NCBI GenBank assembly: GCA_030426465.1
Contig: JAUHYK010000022.1
Location: 1 to 57,202 of the forward strand
Source: Alphaproteobacteria bacterium
GTDB lineage: Bacteria; Pseudomonadota; Alphaproteobacteria; Caulobacterales; Parvularculaceae
Length of the DNA stretch: 57,202 nucleotides
Direction: 5' to 3'
Positions 25,269 through 33,659 of the stretch are shown here, one piece after another; position 1 is the first letter of the stretch; every line of letters starts with the position of its first letter. The translations under genes and the position numbers were made by a program. Below the pieces are notes generated by a model. That model saw nothing but the letters and a program-made list of their open reading frames with translations. It was not told the DNA's origin and did no database searches.

Positions 25269-25499
25269 CTATTCTATCGTCGCCAGAACTTCACCCACTT
25301 TGTAGGTTTCTCCCGGCTGCTTGATAATTTTGAGCGTGCCTGTAGCGGGGCTTTCAACTTCGTTTGTTGACTTGTCGCTTTCAAGCGTAAACAGCGGCTC
25401 ACCTTCGATGGCCTGTCCGCCATCCGACACCAGCCATTCAGACAGCTCGCCCTCATCCATGGAAAAGCCGAGTTTGGGAAGAAGCACTTCAGTCGCCAT
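25269..25499 (-). CDS. Stand-alone lipoyl-domain protein (2-oxoacid dehydrogenase E2 lipoyl part)
   Basis: A 76-residue protein that is just one lipoyl/biotinyl domain: VLLPKLGFSMDEG at the start and ESDKSTNEVESP in the beta turn, with K43 the expected lipoylation site (DKxxxE pattern points to lipoate, not biotin). Normally this domain is fused to the E2 acyltransferase; here it is free and follows E1beta by 11 bp. A catalytic E2 domain without a lipoyl domain is encoded at 52.8 kb and would be its natural partner. AGGACG precedes the ATG. Confidence 0.93.
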   Translation of the reverse strand: MATEVLLPKLGFSMDEGELSEWLVSDGGQAIEGEPLFTLESDKSTNEVESPATGTLKIIKQPGETYKVGEVLATIE

Positions 25500-25510
25500 T
25501 GATCATCGTC

Positions 25511-26515
25511 CTATTTACAAAGAGATATTGCCGCTTCGGCAATGCGTTTTGCGTCTGGCGCAAAGGCCGATTCCAGCGGTTTGGAGAAGGGCACGGGCGC
25601 ATAAGGCGCGCCGAGTCTTTCGACAGGTTTTTTTAAAGACCCGAACAACTCTTTCGACACAGTCGCGGCTATTTCCGCGCCAACACCGAACTGTGTGACC
25701 GCCTCATGAACGATAAGGCAGCGCCCCGTCTTGGCGACGGATTTGATGACCGTTTCCTTGTCCCACGGAGACACTGTCCGCAGATCTATTATTTCCGCGG
25801 AAACGCCCTGACTATTCATCGCTTCCACAGCGCCCAGAGCTTCGTTCAGCGTTCTGGAATAGCTGATGATCGAGATGTCGGATCCATCCTTGGTGATCCG
25901 CGCTTTTCCAAGCGGCACAGTGCTTCCGGGCTCCGGCACAGGGCCGGGGGCCCAGTAGCTTGGAAGATTTTCGATATAAAGAACCGGATCGGGGTCTTTA
26001 ATGGCGGCGCGCATCAACCCATAGGCGTCAGCTGTATTTGAGGGGGCAACGACTTTCATGCCTGCGGTGTGGGCGAACCAAGCCTCGAGATAATCGCAAT
26101 GCTGACCGCCCGAGCCAAAACCCGTACCCGTCATGGTTCTGATGACGATCGGCACATTCGTCTGGCCGCCAGACATGAAACGCAATTTAGCGGCGTGGTT
26201 GACGATCATATCCATGGCGACCGTGGTGAAATTCATCAGCATGATTTCAGCCACAGGTTTATACCCCACGAGGCTGGCGCCGATTGCGGCGCCAATGATG
26301 GCCTGTTCTGAAATCGGTGTCGATCGGACCCGCTTTTCGCCAAATCTGGTGGAGAGTCCTTTAGTGACGCCGACGACGCCGCCTTCCTCGGGATCCGCCA
26401 CATCCTCTCCAAGGACAACGACTTTTTCGTCTTCTTCCATGGCGTCGGCAAGTGCGGCGTTAATGGCCTGGAGAATGGTGATCTGCGGCTCCTTCTCTTT
26501 CACGGCGTCACTCAT
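25511..26515 (-). CDS. 2-oxoacid dehydrogenase E1 beta subunit
   Basis: A 334-residue transketolase-like E1beta of the pyruvate/acetoin/branched-chain dehydrogenase type: EDVADPEEGGVVGVTKGL, RSTPISEQAIIGAAIGASL, GFGSGGQHCDYLEAWFAHTAG. It pairs with E1alpha to decarboxylate a 2-oxoacid or cleave a diketone using thiamine diphosphate. The start overlaps the E1alpha stop by ATGA. Acetoin dehydrogenase-like (AcoB) or branched-chain (BkdB) specificity cannot be told apart here. Confidence 0.95.
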   Translation of the reverse strand: MSDAVKEKEPQITILQAINAALADAMEEDEKVVVLGEDVADPEEGGVVGVTKGLSTRFGEKRVRSTPISEQAIIGAAIGASLVGYKPVAEIMLMNFTTVAMDMIVNHAAKLRFMSGGQTNVPIVIRTMTGTGFGSGGQHCDYLEAWFAHTAGMKVVAPSNTADAYGLMRAAIKDPDPVLYIENLPSYWAPGPVPEPGSTVPLGKARITKDGSDISIISYSRTLNEALGAVEAMNSQGVSAEIIDLRTVSPWDKETVIKSVAKTGRCLIVHEAVTQFGVGAEIAATVSKELFGSLKKPVERLGAPYAPVPFSKPLESAFAPDAKRIAEAAISLCK

Positions 26516-27498
26516 GCCCTTGCTCCTTCACCGTAAACATCGGTTGTCAACTCGCTCACTTCAGGGAACGGAGAATTCAGCGCGAATGCGACCGCCGCTT
26601 CGATATCGTCTTCGATTTCTTTTTCGATATGGGAAAGCTGCTCTTCCGTGGCGAGTCCGTCATTGATCAATCGCTTGCGTAACTGGGGAACGGGATCGTT
26701 TTCCATCGCCGCTTTTTTCTGTTCTTTGTCCATATAAGCGTCAGCGTCGCCGAACACATGGCCATGAAAACGGAAGGTCATGGCTTCGATGAGGGTGGGG
26801 CCTTCGCCTGCGCGGGCGCGCTCGACGGCCTCGCGCGCAGCGGCGTACATTTCGATAGGATCGTTTCCGTTTACGCGCACGCCCGGCATGCGATAGGCGG
26901 CGGCGCGATCCGCGATCCGATCTACAGCAGTACCTTTCTCATAGGTCGTATGTTCCGCGTAGAGATTGTTCTGGCAGAGGAAAATGACCGGCAATTTCCA
27001 GATCGATGCTAGGTTCAGGCTTTCGTGGAAGGCGCCGATATTGGATGCGCCATCGCCGAACGTTGCGACTGATACCCGGCCGCCGCCGTCCATCTGAGCG
27101 CCCCAAGCGATGCCGGTGGCAACCGGCATGGATGAGCCGACGATGCCGGTCGTCACCATGATCCCCTTTTTAGGATAGGTAAGGTGCATTGGGCCGCCCT
27201 TGCCCTTGCAGGTGCCATCCACACGGCCGGCGATTTCAGCCCAAAGATCCTTAAGCGGCATGCCTTTGGCAAGCATGTCGTGGATGCCACGGTAAATCGT
27301 GACCAGGTAGTCATCGTCATTCAGGTTTGAGCAGAGTGCGGAGGGGATGATCTCCTGACCGCGGTAGCTGTAATATGGCATGATAAGACGGCCGCTCTTG
27401 ATGACTTTACGGCTCTTTTCGTCATTCGCCTTCAACAAGGCGGCGCGACGATACATATCCAGCTGTGTCTTGGCGTCGGGTGTATAATTTGTCGTCAT
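26512..27498 (-). CDS. 2-oxoacid dehydrogenase E1 alpha subunit
   Basis: A 328-residue E1alpha from ATG 27498. The thiamine-diphosphate motif is GDGASNIGAFHESLNLA ending in LCQNN, and the phosphorylation-loop-like region reads RFHGHVFGDADAYMDKEQ. Length matches bacterial AcoA/PdhA. A longer in-frame start would add unusual residues (TNPERKRGSQG) without family support, so I reject it. It is the first gene of the leftward unit E1alpha, E1beta, lipoyl protein. Likely job: oxidative cleavage of a 2-oxoacid or vicinal diketone released from the ring. Confidence 0.94.
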   Translation of the reverse strand: MTTNYTPDAKTQLDMYRRAALLKANDEKSRKVIKSGRLIMPYYSYRGQEIIPSALCSNLNDDDYLVTIYRGIHDMLAKGMPLKDLWAEIAGRVDGTCKGKGGPMHLTYPKKGIMVTTGIVGSSMPVATGIAWGAQMDGGGRVSVATFGDGASNIGAFHESLNLASIWKLPVIFLCQNNLYAEHTTYEKGTAVDRIADRAAAYRMPGVRVNGNDPIEMYAAAREAVERARAGEGPTLIEAMTFRFHGHVFGDADAYMDKEQKKAAMENDPVPQLRKRLINDGLATEEQLSHIEKEIEDDIEAAVAFALNSPFPEVSELTTDVYGEGARA

Positions 27499-27827
27499 CC
27501 CTTGCGAGCCTCGCTTGCGTTCGGGGTTGGTCAAATGGACTGCCGTATCGGCGGCTTTCGCCGAGCTTGGAATGGCGTCCTTTCGGTTCATTTGCAGGAA
27601 TATAGCGCAGCTGGGAAACCCTATCAAAGCAGGCATCGCATGGCCGATAATGCTCAACTGCTACACACGAAGTCACCTTCTCGACCTAGGAACGGTATAT
27701 TGGGGGGTGAAAAACCGGCGTCGCCCACATTCGTCTCTATCCTCGAATTCGGGCGTGACAATTTTCACCCTTCCGCAATAATAGCCGCGGATGTGGAATG
27801 CTTGAAAGCGCTCTAAAAGGAATCGTG
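27499..27827. other. 329-bp divergent intergenic region
   Basis: No gene is supported in this gap between E1alpha and the ferredoxin; frames that cross it lack ribosome sites and family resemblance. It contains a tight GCGAGcCTCGC palindrome next to the E1alpha start and one plausible rightward promoter near 27755-27783. It probably holds the control sites for both transcripts. Confidence 0.6.
27755..27783 (+). promoter_or_regulatory. Predicted promoter for the ferredoxin gene
   Basis: GTGACA (27755-27760), 17 bp, ATAATA (27778-27783), about 45 bp before the ferredoxin ATG. Matches sigma70 consensus moderately. Confidence 0.35.
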
Positions 27828-28145
27828 ATGCCCAAGATCAGTGTAAAGACGCGTGAAGGGGAAGAGTCGACAGTCGAAGCCGATGCGGGGCTATCGGTTA
27901 TGGAGGTCATTCGGGACAATGGTTTCGATGAACTTCTCGCCATGTGCGGCGGATGCTGCTCCTGCGCGACATGCCATGTTTATGTCGATGACAGCTTTGT
28001 GGACAGGCTGCCGAAGATGTCGGAAGATGAAAACGATCTCCTCGACAGCTCAAGTCACCGCAAGTCTCAATCCCGTCTTTCCTGTCAAATTCCATTTACG
28101 GAAGCGCTCGACGGGCTCAAGGTTGAAATCGCCCCAGAAGATTAA
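27828..28145 (+). CDS. Putidaredoxin-like [2Fe-2S] ferredoxin
   Basis: A 105-residue adrenodoxin/putidaredoxin-type ferredoxin. Cluster ligands are C40, C46, C49 and C86 ([15 protein letters not shown] and SRLSCQIPF), aligned with C39, C45, C48 and C86 of putidaredoxin. Two extra Cys (43, 44) lie in the cluster loop, and the C-terminal Trp that matters for putidaredoxin-P450cam coupling is absent (ends PED). ATG 27828 follows AAAAGGAATCGTG. It is the only ferredoxin here and the likely electron donor for the three P450s, perhaps also the Rieske enzyme. No ferredoxin reductase is encoded in the window. Confidence 0.94.
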   Translation: MPKISVKTREGEESTVEADAGLSVMEVIRDNGFDELLAMCGGCCSCATCHVYVDDSFVDRLPKMSEDENDLLDSSSHRKSQSRLSCQIPFTEALDGLKVEIAPED

Positions 28146-28243
28146 TTTTCAAGTGATGTTCGCTGCTTTGAATAGCCTCATTGCACATTTGTGTTGAAGG
28201 CGAAAGCGAGCAGGAATCCTGAGTTGGCGCGTCATGGCGTGTG

Positions 28244-29140
28244 CTAGCGCGAAGTTCTGAGCATCGCTTCCTGTGCGCTGCTTGCGGCCAGTGACCCGTC
28301 GGTTGTAAAGATCAGGCCACGCGAGAGGCCCACTGCATTCCTCGCCGACGGGCTGTCCATGTCATATAGCAACCATTGATCGACCCGAGCGGGCCGGTGA
28401 AACCACAAGGCATGATCGATGCTCGCCATGAGCGGACGACGTTTGTTGTCGATGAAATCGTGAGGTGCAAGCGCCGCCCCCGCAAGCCAATAGTCGGATA
28501 AATAGGCAAGCAACTGCGTATGTATGTGAGGTTGGTTGCAGGATCTTGCGGAGGGTATCCGGAACCAAACTTGCCGTCTCGCGTCCGGTCTTGCGCCGCC
28601 CAGATATTGCGGATCAACGATGCGTATATCGATGTGTGAGAAGGGGGCGCGCCGCTCAAGTAGCATGGCCGCCATGTGGTCGCCGGTAGTTTCCAAATAT
28701 TCTTCGAGCGTGACGAGGGTATCGGGATTTGGCGCACCTTCAGGATTAGGCGCCTGATGGTCGAAGTCGTCACAATCCGACGTTTTGAACGAACAGTTCA
28801 TGTGAAAAATTGGTGCGCCGCCTTGGCTGGCGACTACCCGACGGCTTGAAAAGCTGCCGCCATCGCGAGTCCGCTCAACATTGAAAACGACCCGTGAACA
28901 TCCATCGCCGCGCCTCAGAAAATAAGCATGCAACGAATGAATCGTCCGATCTTCGACTGTTCCCATGGCGGCGCCGACTGCGTGGGCCAGAACCTGTCCG
29001 CCATATAAATGCCGGTCATCGCGCATGACTGATACCGGGTTGGTGAAGTTATCAGACCCCAGCGCCTCAAGGCTCATCAGGCTGGCAATATCTCGTCCGT
29101 CCCATTCCGCGGCCGGGGAGACATCTGCAAAATCAGACAC
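28244..29140 (-). CDS. Acyl-CoA thioesterase II (TesB-like)
   Basis: A 298-residue double-hotdog thioesterase. Landmarks: HLYGGQVLAHAVGAA near residue 45, HSLHAYFLRRGD, and the second-half signature ASIDHALWFHRP carrying the catalytic Asp. It starts at GTG 29140 with GGAG seven bases upstream. TesB hydrolyses medium- to long-chain acyl-CoA to free acid, releasing CoA from dead-end or bulky intermediates. It is transcribed toward the ferredoxin and convergent with it. Confidence 0.92.
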   Translation of the reverse strand: MSDFADVSPAAEWDGRDIASLMSLEALGSDNFTNPVSVMRDDRHLYGGQVLAHAVGAAMGTVEDRTIHSLHAYFLRRGDGCSRVVFNVERTRDGGSFSSRRVVASQGGAPIFHMNCSFKTSDCDDFDHQAPNPEGAPNPDTLVTLEEYLETTGDHMAAMLLERRAPFSHIDIRIVDPQYLGGARPDARRQVWFRIPSARSCNQPHIHTQLLAYLSDYWLAGAALAPHDFIDNKRRPLMASIDHALWFHRPARVDQWLLYDMDSPSARNAVGLSRGLIFTTDGSLAASSAQEAMLRTSR

Positions 29141-29348
29141 GACTTAACTCCATTCCCGAAAGTTTATTCCGCCTCAGAGTAATGCTCTGGACGGACGTGG
29201 AAAGGGTGGATCGAGAAAAAATTTTGCTCCGGCCGATAGCCATATGCAATCAGGAATGCGATGTTTCAGCGCGATACAAATCACGCCAGTGCCGATTGGC
29301 GTAGTGTGCACTCCCGTTATCGCCAAATTGATGAGCAGGAAGCTATAG

Positions 29349-30155
29349 ATGTCAGATCCTTTCGTCCTGGTTGAAAAGAATGATCACATCGCGACGATTA
29401 CGTTTAATCGTCCCGATACGCGCAATGCCGTAGCGGAGCCTTCCGACTGTGTCGAATTTGTCGAGGCATTGCAGGATGCAAATGCTGACCCGGACATTCG
29501 GGTCGCAATCGTAACGGGCGCTGGCAAAGCTTTTTCCGCCGGCGGCAACCTCAAGGGCATGCGTGACCGAAACGGCATTGGGCCGTTGGCTTCGCCCGCC
29601 GACACCCGTGCGAATTACCGGCGGGGCGTTCAAACGATATCGGAGACGCTGTCGAAAGTTGAAATAGCCACCATTGCCGCGATAAACGGGCATGCGGTTG
29701 GCCTTGGTCTGGATGTGGCTGCCTTGTGCGACATGCGGATTGTTTCGCGCGATGCGAAACTCGCCGCTAGCTTCGTAAAAATTGGGATTGCGCCGGGTGA
29801 CGGGGGCGCCTGGATTTTGCAGCAGGCGATCGGTTACTGCCGCGCCGCGGAAATGATTCTCACCGGTGACACCATAAGCGGGGAAGAGGCGTTCAAAATT
29901 GGCCTTGTAAACAAGGTTGTTGATGCTGACCAAGTGATGCCGGAAGCGCGGGCTCTGGCGAAACGCATCGCTGGGAATCCGGCGAAGGCGCTGCGTCTCG
30001 CCAAGCGTTTGTTGCGCGAGGCTCAGCATTCGCGGCTTAGCGATATTCTCGAACTTTCCGCCGCGTTCCAGGCATTGGCTCATGAAACCGCCGATCATAA
30101 GGAGGCAGTCGCGGCCTTTCTGGAAAAACGCGAACCTAATTTTACAGGCGACTAG
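29349..30155 (+). CDS. Enoyl-CoA hydratase/isomerase family protein
   Basis: A 268-residue crotonase. The oxyanion-hole segment reads TGAGKAFSAGGNLKGM. The two catalytic Glu of rat enoyl-CoA hydratase (E144, E164) align with Asp (GLGLDVAA) and Phe (AASFVKIG), so ordinary hydration is unlikely; isomerase, hydrolase or ring-cleaving activity is possible. AGGAAG precedes the ATG. It stands alone between the divergent thioesterase and the convergent SDR, whose stop lies 5 bp away. Confidence 0.9.
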   Translation: MSDPFVLVEKNDHIATITFNRPDTRNAVAEPSDCVEFVEALQDANADPDIRVAIVTGAGKAFSAGGNLKGMRDRNGIGPLASPADTRANYRRGVQTISETLSKVEIATIAAINGHAVGLGLDVAALCDMRIVSRDAKLAASFVKIGIAPGDGGAWILQQAIGYCRAAEMILTGDTISGEEAFKIGLVNKVVDADQVMPEARALAKRIAGNPAKALRLAKRLLREAQHSRLSDILELSAAFQALAHETADHKEAVAAFLEKREPNFTGD

Positions 30156-30160
30156 CCTGC

Positions 30161-31135
30161 TTATTCGGCATTTTGCCTACGCTTGGCTTTTGCCTCTGCC
30201 AGCGCCTGTGCAAAATCCGGATTGGCCGCCGCTATTGAGGCTGATACATGCGCCCCGGCTCTGTCGGAGTTACTCGGAATGTTGAACCCGTCGACATTCA
30301 TGATGTCGCTGAAGCGGTTTAATACTGTCTCCGGCGTCATTGCCTCTTCTGCCGAGAACGTAGTGCCTTTGGTTTCAGCGATGAAAACACGAGACACAAA
30401 TCCGCCGCCGCAGCGAAACATTTCGCCATTCACGGGGCATTGTTCATGGGCCAGCAACGATACCAAGCTTGTCACGCGCATGGGCGGCGCGACTTTTTCC
30501 ATGATTTTCGGGATGCCCTGACTGGCTGAGTTTTCAGTCCACGCAATCGGTCCGACCAAGTTTGCCTTAATGTCGAAGGCTTCGCCTTCTGTCGCAAGGA
30601 CCTTTGTAAGCGCGATGAGGGCTGATTTGGCCGTACTATAGGCATGGTCTTTTCGACGACCGAAAAAACCCGCGCCCGATCCCGTCATCACGATGCGTCC
30701 GTAATTTTGGTCTGTCATGTGTCGCCATGCATGTTGGGCGACATTCCATCCACCAACCACATTCACACGCATGATGCGCTCAAGGTCCTGAACGCTGGCA
30801 TTGGAAAACGGGTTTAGCTGGGCATAGACGCTGGCGTTGTGAATAAGAATGTCCAGCCGCCCGAATTGCGCTACGGCGACGTCAAACATTTCCGCTACCT
30901 GTGTGTGGTCACCGATGTCGTTACAGGCGGCCATTGCCTCGCCGCCGGCAGCCCGGATGCTCTCGACAACGTCGTTGGCAGGCTTAGTATTCGCGCCACC
31001 ATCACCGCGCAAGTCACCGCCATAATCGTTGACGATAATTTTTGCTCCCCGACTTGCCAGAAACTCGGCATGTTGACGGCCAATGCCGCGTCCGGCGCCT
31101 GTGATCAGCGCAACCCGGCCTTCAAAATCCAACAT
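30161..31135 (-). CDS. SDR, MFE-2-type (second copy)
   Basis: A 324-residue SDR from ATG 31135 (GTG 31150 is an alternative). It has TGAGRGIG (12-19), D37 in IIVNDYGGDLRGDG, HNAS at the NNAG position, Y166/K170 in YSTAK, and a C-terminal extension of about 90 residues ending KAKRRQNAE. Same subgroup as the SDR at 20.3 kb. Probably a (3R)-hydroxyacyl-CoA or hydroxysteroid-type dehydrogenase. It directly follows the acyl-CoA synthetase gene on the same strand, which supports a CoA-ester substrate. Confidence 0.9.
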   Translation of the reverse strand: MLDFEGRVALITGAGRGIGRQHAEFLASRGAKIIVNDYGGDLRGDGGANTKPANDVVESIRAAGGEAMAACNDIGDHTQVAEMFDVAVAQFGRLDILIHNASVYAQLNPFSNASVQDLERIMRVNVVGGWNVAQHAWRHMTDQNYGRIVMTGSGAGFFGRRKDHAYSTAKSALIALTKVLATEGEAFDIKANLVGPIAWTENSASQGIPKIMEKVAPPMRVTSLVSLLAHEQCPVNGEMFRCGGGFVSRVFIAETKGTTFSAEEAMTPETVLNRFSDIMNVDGFNIPSNSDRAGAHVSASIAAANPDFAQALAEAKAKRRQNAE

Positions 31136-31153
31136 TGGCCCAGTCTCCACTAT

Positions 31154-32632
31154 TTACGTCTCCGCGCCTTCAAGTTTTTTGCGGGCCCATTCCCGCCACT
31201 CCATGCGTCTTATTTTCCCGGCGTCAGAACGAATGGTTTCGGAAACAAAGATGACATGTTTTGGCAATTTGACCGCAGCTAATTTGTTCGAAATTGATTC
31301 GATCAATACGCGCTCATTGATATCATTTGCGTCATCTGTGCGATGGACTACCGCACAGGGGACCTCGCCGAGATCTGTGTGAGGCGCTCCCACGACAACG
31401 CTTGAAACGACGCCGGGCAGGGCGTCGATCTGAGCTTCGATTTCTGCGGGATAGATATTGACGCCACCACTCACGATCATATCGGTACGGCGGTCGGCGA
31501 TATAGAGATAACCGTCCTCATCCATCCATCCCATATCGCCGAAAGACGCCCAGTCGCCGCGTTGGCGCACATCGGCCCCTACATAGGAAAATGTTGAACT
31601 CGCTCCTCCCTCTCGCTTGAAGAACATCTCACCGATGGCGCCTCGTGGGACTTCATCGCCCGCTTCATTTAATATCCGCGCCTCAATTCCCGCCCGCGCT
31701 TTTCCGACTGAACCCGGATGCTCGAGCCATTCGCTCCCGCCGATGGTGGTGGCGCCAATCCGCTCGGTTCCGCCATAAACCTCCCAAATCCTGTCAGGTC
31801 CAAGCCAGTCGATCCAGAACCGCTTCACATGAGGGGGGCAAACGGCAGCCATATGCAGGACGGTCTCGACGGATGATAAATCGTTACGATCAATGATCTC
31901 GCGCGGAAGTTTGGCGATGCGCTGCATCATCGTCGGCACAAGATACGCCCAGGTCGCGCTGTGTTGCGCGGAGAGTGCAAGGTAGCGTTCAGCATCGAAG
32001 CGGCCCATTTCGATTACATGGCAGCCTTCAAGCAATGCAGTGTGCATAATCGCAAACGGCGCGCTGTGATAGAGCGGGCCAGGATTAATGATTACGGCGT
32101 CGGGTTTGCGTCGCACCGCTTCTTTCTCTGCGCTCCACAATGCCGGCCTGGCGTCGACGATCAGTTTCGGTCGTCCTGTACTGCCGCCGCTGGTTGATAT
32201 TTTCCAATGCTTCGCCGGAGTCGCATCAACGGGCGAGCCATCGAAATCGTCAGGGCTGATGAGCAAAGGCGATTTGGCGTCTACAACCAGTTGGGGCTGC
32301 GCCAGAGAAAACAGCTCGTCATATTCTCGTGGTTTCAGCTTGGCGGAGATGTGCAAAGGCGTACCGCCGGCTTTCCAGGTCGCAATGGTGACCTCATAAA
32401 ATTCGCGGCAGTTCGGCAAGGCGATCATCACAATGCCATTTGGCTTTAATCCAGCGCGGATTAGCTGGCGTGCTCGCATATTTGTACGGCGCTCCAACTC
32501 CTTGCGCGTAACCGTTTCGTCCGGAAAGGTTAGGGCCGTGGCGTCTGGCGCGCGCTCAACCTGTGCGGCGAGCAGCAAACCTAAGGGCGCTTCGCCGTGA
32601 GGAGCGCCGTCATATTGCAGAAGTGGGCTCAT
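31154..32632 (-). CDS. AMP-dependent acyl-CoA synthetase
   Basis: A 492-residue adenylate-forming enzyme. The P-loop-like A3 motif is STSGGSTGRPK (146-156), A5 reads YGGTE, A7/A8 read GDMGWMDEDGYLYIADRRTD, and the C-terminal catalytic Lys lies in SDAGKIRR. It activates a carboxylic acid to its CoA ester via an acyl-AMP. It is the only ATP-dependent CoA ligase in the window, so it may perform the entry activation step. It is divergent from the GntR regulator, a classic target-regulator layout. Confidence 0.94.
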   Translation of the reverse strand: MSPLLQYDGAPHGEAPLGLLLAAQVERAPDATALTFPDETVTRKELERRTNMRARQLIRAGLKPNGIVMIALPNCREFYEVTIATWKAGGTPLHISAKLKPREYDELFSLAQPQLVVDAKSPLLISPDDFDGSPVDATPAKHWKISTSGGSTGRPKLIVDARPALWSAEKEAVRRKPDAVIINPGPLYHSAPFAIMHTALLEGCHVIEMGRFDAERYLALSAQHSATWAYLVPTMMQRIAKLPREIIDRNDLSSVETVLHMAAVCPPHVKRFWIDWLGPDRIWEVYGGTERIGATTIGGSEWLEHPGSVGKARAGIEARILNEAGDEVPRGAIGEMFFKREGGASSTFSYVGADVRQRGDWASFGDMGWMDEDGYLYIADRRTDMIVSGGVNIYPAEIEAQIDALPGVVSSVVVGAPHTDLGEVPCAVVHRTDDANDINERVLIESISNKLAAVKLPKHVIFVSETIRSDAGKIRRMEWREWARKKLEGAET

Positions 32633-32785
32633 GAGAGATCAATAGTATGCTGGAATAATTGGAAATATTTCAACGGAAGGGGTGTCCATGCTGGCGCAAA
32701 ATCGATATTGCGATGGTTTTGGGTTCGGCTGGCGGCGCAGCGGCGCAGGGGGTAGCATGTCATGGAATGCAGGGGTTTTGCGCCA

Positions 32786-33547
32786 ATGACAAGAACAGGG
32801 CAGCAAGCGCTGACGCCAGGTCCGACGCCGCTTTATTACCAGCTTGAGCAGGCGCTGCGCGAACGGATTCGTGCAGGAGAGTTTGAGAATGGTCAGCCGT
32901 TACCGACGGAGGAGCGGCTTTGCGAGCACTATAGCGTTAGCCGGATCACCGTCCGCAAAGCGCTTGACGCCCTGATCGCTGACGGATTGATCACCAAGCG
33001 GCGAGGCGTCGGAACATTTGTCGTGCCCGTGGCCCGTGGCGTGCGATCTGTTCGGTTGTCCGGTTCGTTAGATGAATTCCTCGCCTCTGCCGGCGCCCTC
33101 GCAGTGAATGTGCTCTCCATCGAGAGATTTGATCCGCCTGCAGAAGTCGTGAGGGGACTTCAGCTCGAAGAAGGCGAAAGTGTCATCAAAGTTGAGCTTC
33201 TATCCTATTTGGACGGCGCAGCCGTCGGCTTTTTCGAGATCTTTTTGCCTCACGCAATTGGCGATTACATCAAGCCAGACGATATTGGGAAGGGCTTGCC
33301 TGTGATCCGCATGATCGAGCAGAAACTCGGTGTTCAAGTTGTGCGCGCCGAACAGTTTATCGAACCTGACATCGCGGCAGATGAACTTGCCAAGCACCTT
33401 GGGATTGAGCCGAACAAGCCGGTCTTAAAGGTGACGCGTGTTTATTACGACTTAACCGGTCGCCCAATTGAGATGATCATTGTACGCCATCATCCGGAGC
33501 AGTATCGCTACACGGTTGACTTTATTGCGCGCCCCAGACCTGTTTGA
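32786..33547 (+). CDS. GntR-family regulator, HutC type (UTRA domain)
   Basis: About 253 residues (261 if ATG 32762 is used). The N-terminal winged helix (TPLYYQLEQALRERIRAG; LPTEERLCEHYSVSRITVRK) is followed by a UTRA ligand-binding domain with GVGTFV at the junction and RVYYDLTGRPIEM near the C-terminus. HutC-type GntR proteins usually repress neighbouring catabolic genes until a small carboxylate or CoA-type ligand binds. Being divergent from the acyl-CoA synthetase, it probably controls that operon. Both possible starts have a G-rich ribosome site. Confidence 0.93.
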   Translation: MTRTGQQALTPGPTPLYYQLEQALRERIRAGEFENGQPLPTEERLCEHYSVSRITVRKALDALIADGLITKRRGVGTFVVPVARGVRSVRLSGSLDEFLASAGALAVNVLSIERFDPPAEVVRGLQLEEGESVIKVELLSYLDGAAVGFFEIFLPHAIGDYIKPDDIGKGLPVIRMIEQKLGVQVVRAEQFIEPDIAADELAKHLGIEPNKPVLKVTRVYYDLTGRPIEMIIVRHHPEQYRYTVDFIARPRPV

Positions 33548-33614
33548 GCATTTTGCTCTAATTGTGCGGCGCAGCATAAAGAAAAATGCTCACAAACCTA
33601 TTGCAGCCTCTGAG

Positions 33615-33642
33615 TTGTTATGACAACATATTGTTATAACAA
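33615..33642. promoter_or_regulatory. Inverted repeat upstream of iclR-type gene
   Basis: TTGTTAT (33615-33621) and ATAACAA (33636-33642) form a perfect 7-bp inverted repeat with a 14-bp AT-rich spacer that itself contains ACAA-CATA-TTGT. It ends 17 bp before the start codon, overlapping the likely promoter. IclR-type proteins bind palindromes of this size, so autoregulation is plausible. Confidence 0.5.
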
Positions 33643-33659
33643 GTCCTCGGGAGGATACG

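Noticed and set aside
27499-27657. N-terminal extension of E1alpha containing TNPERKRGSQG
   Set aside because: No E1alpha carries such a leader, and it reads through a small palindrome in the promoter region. The 328-residue version matches normal family length.
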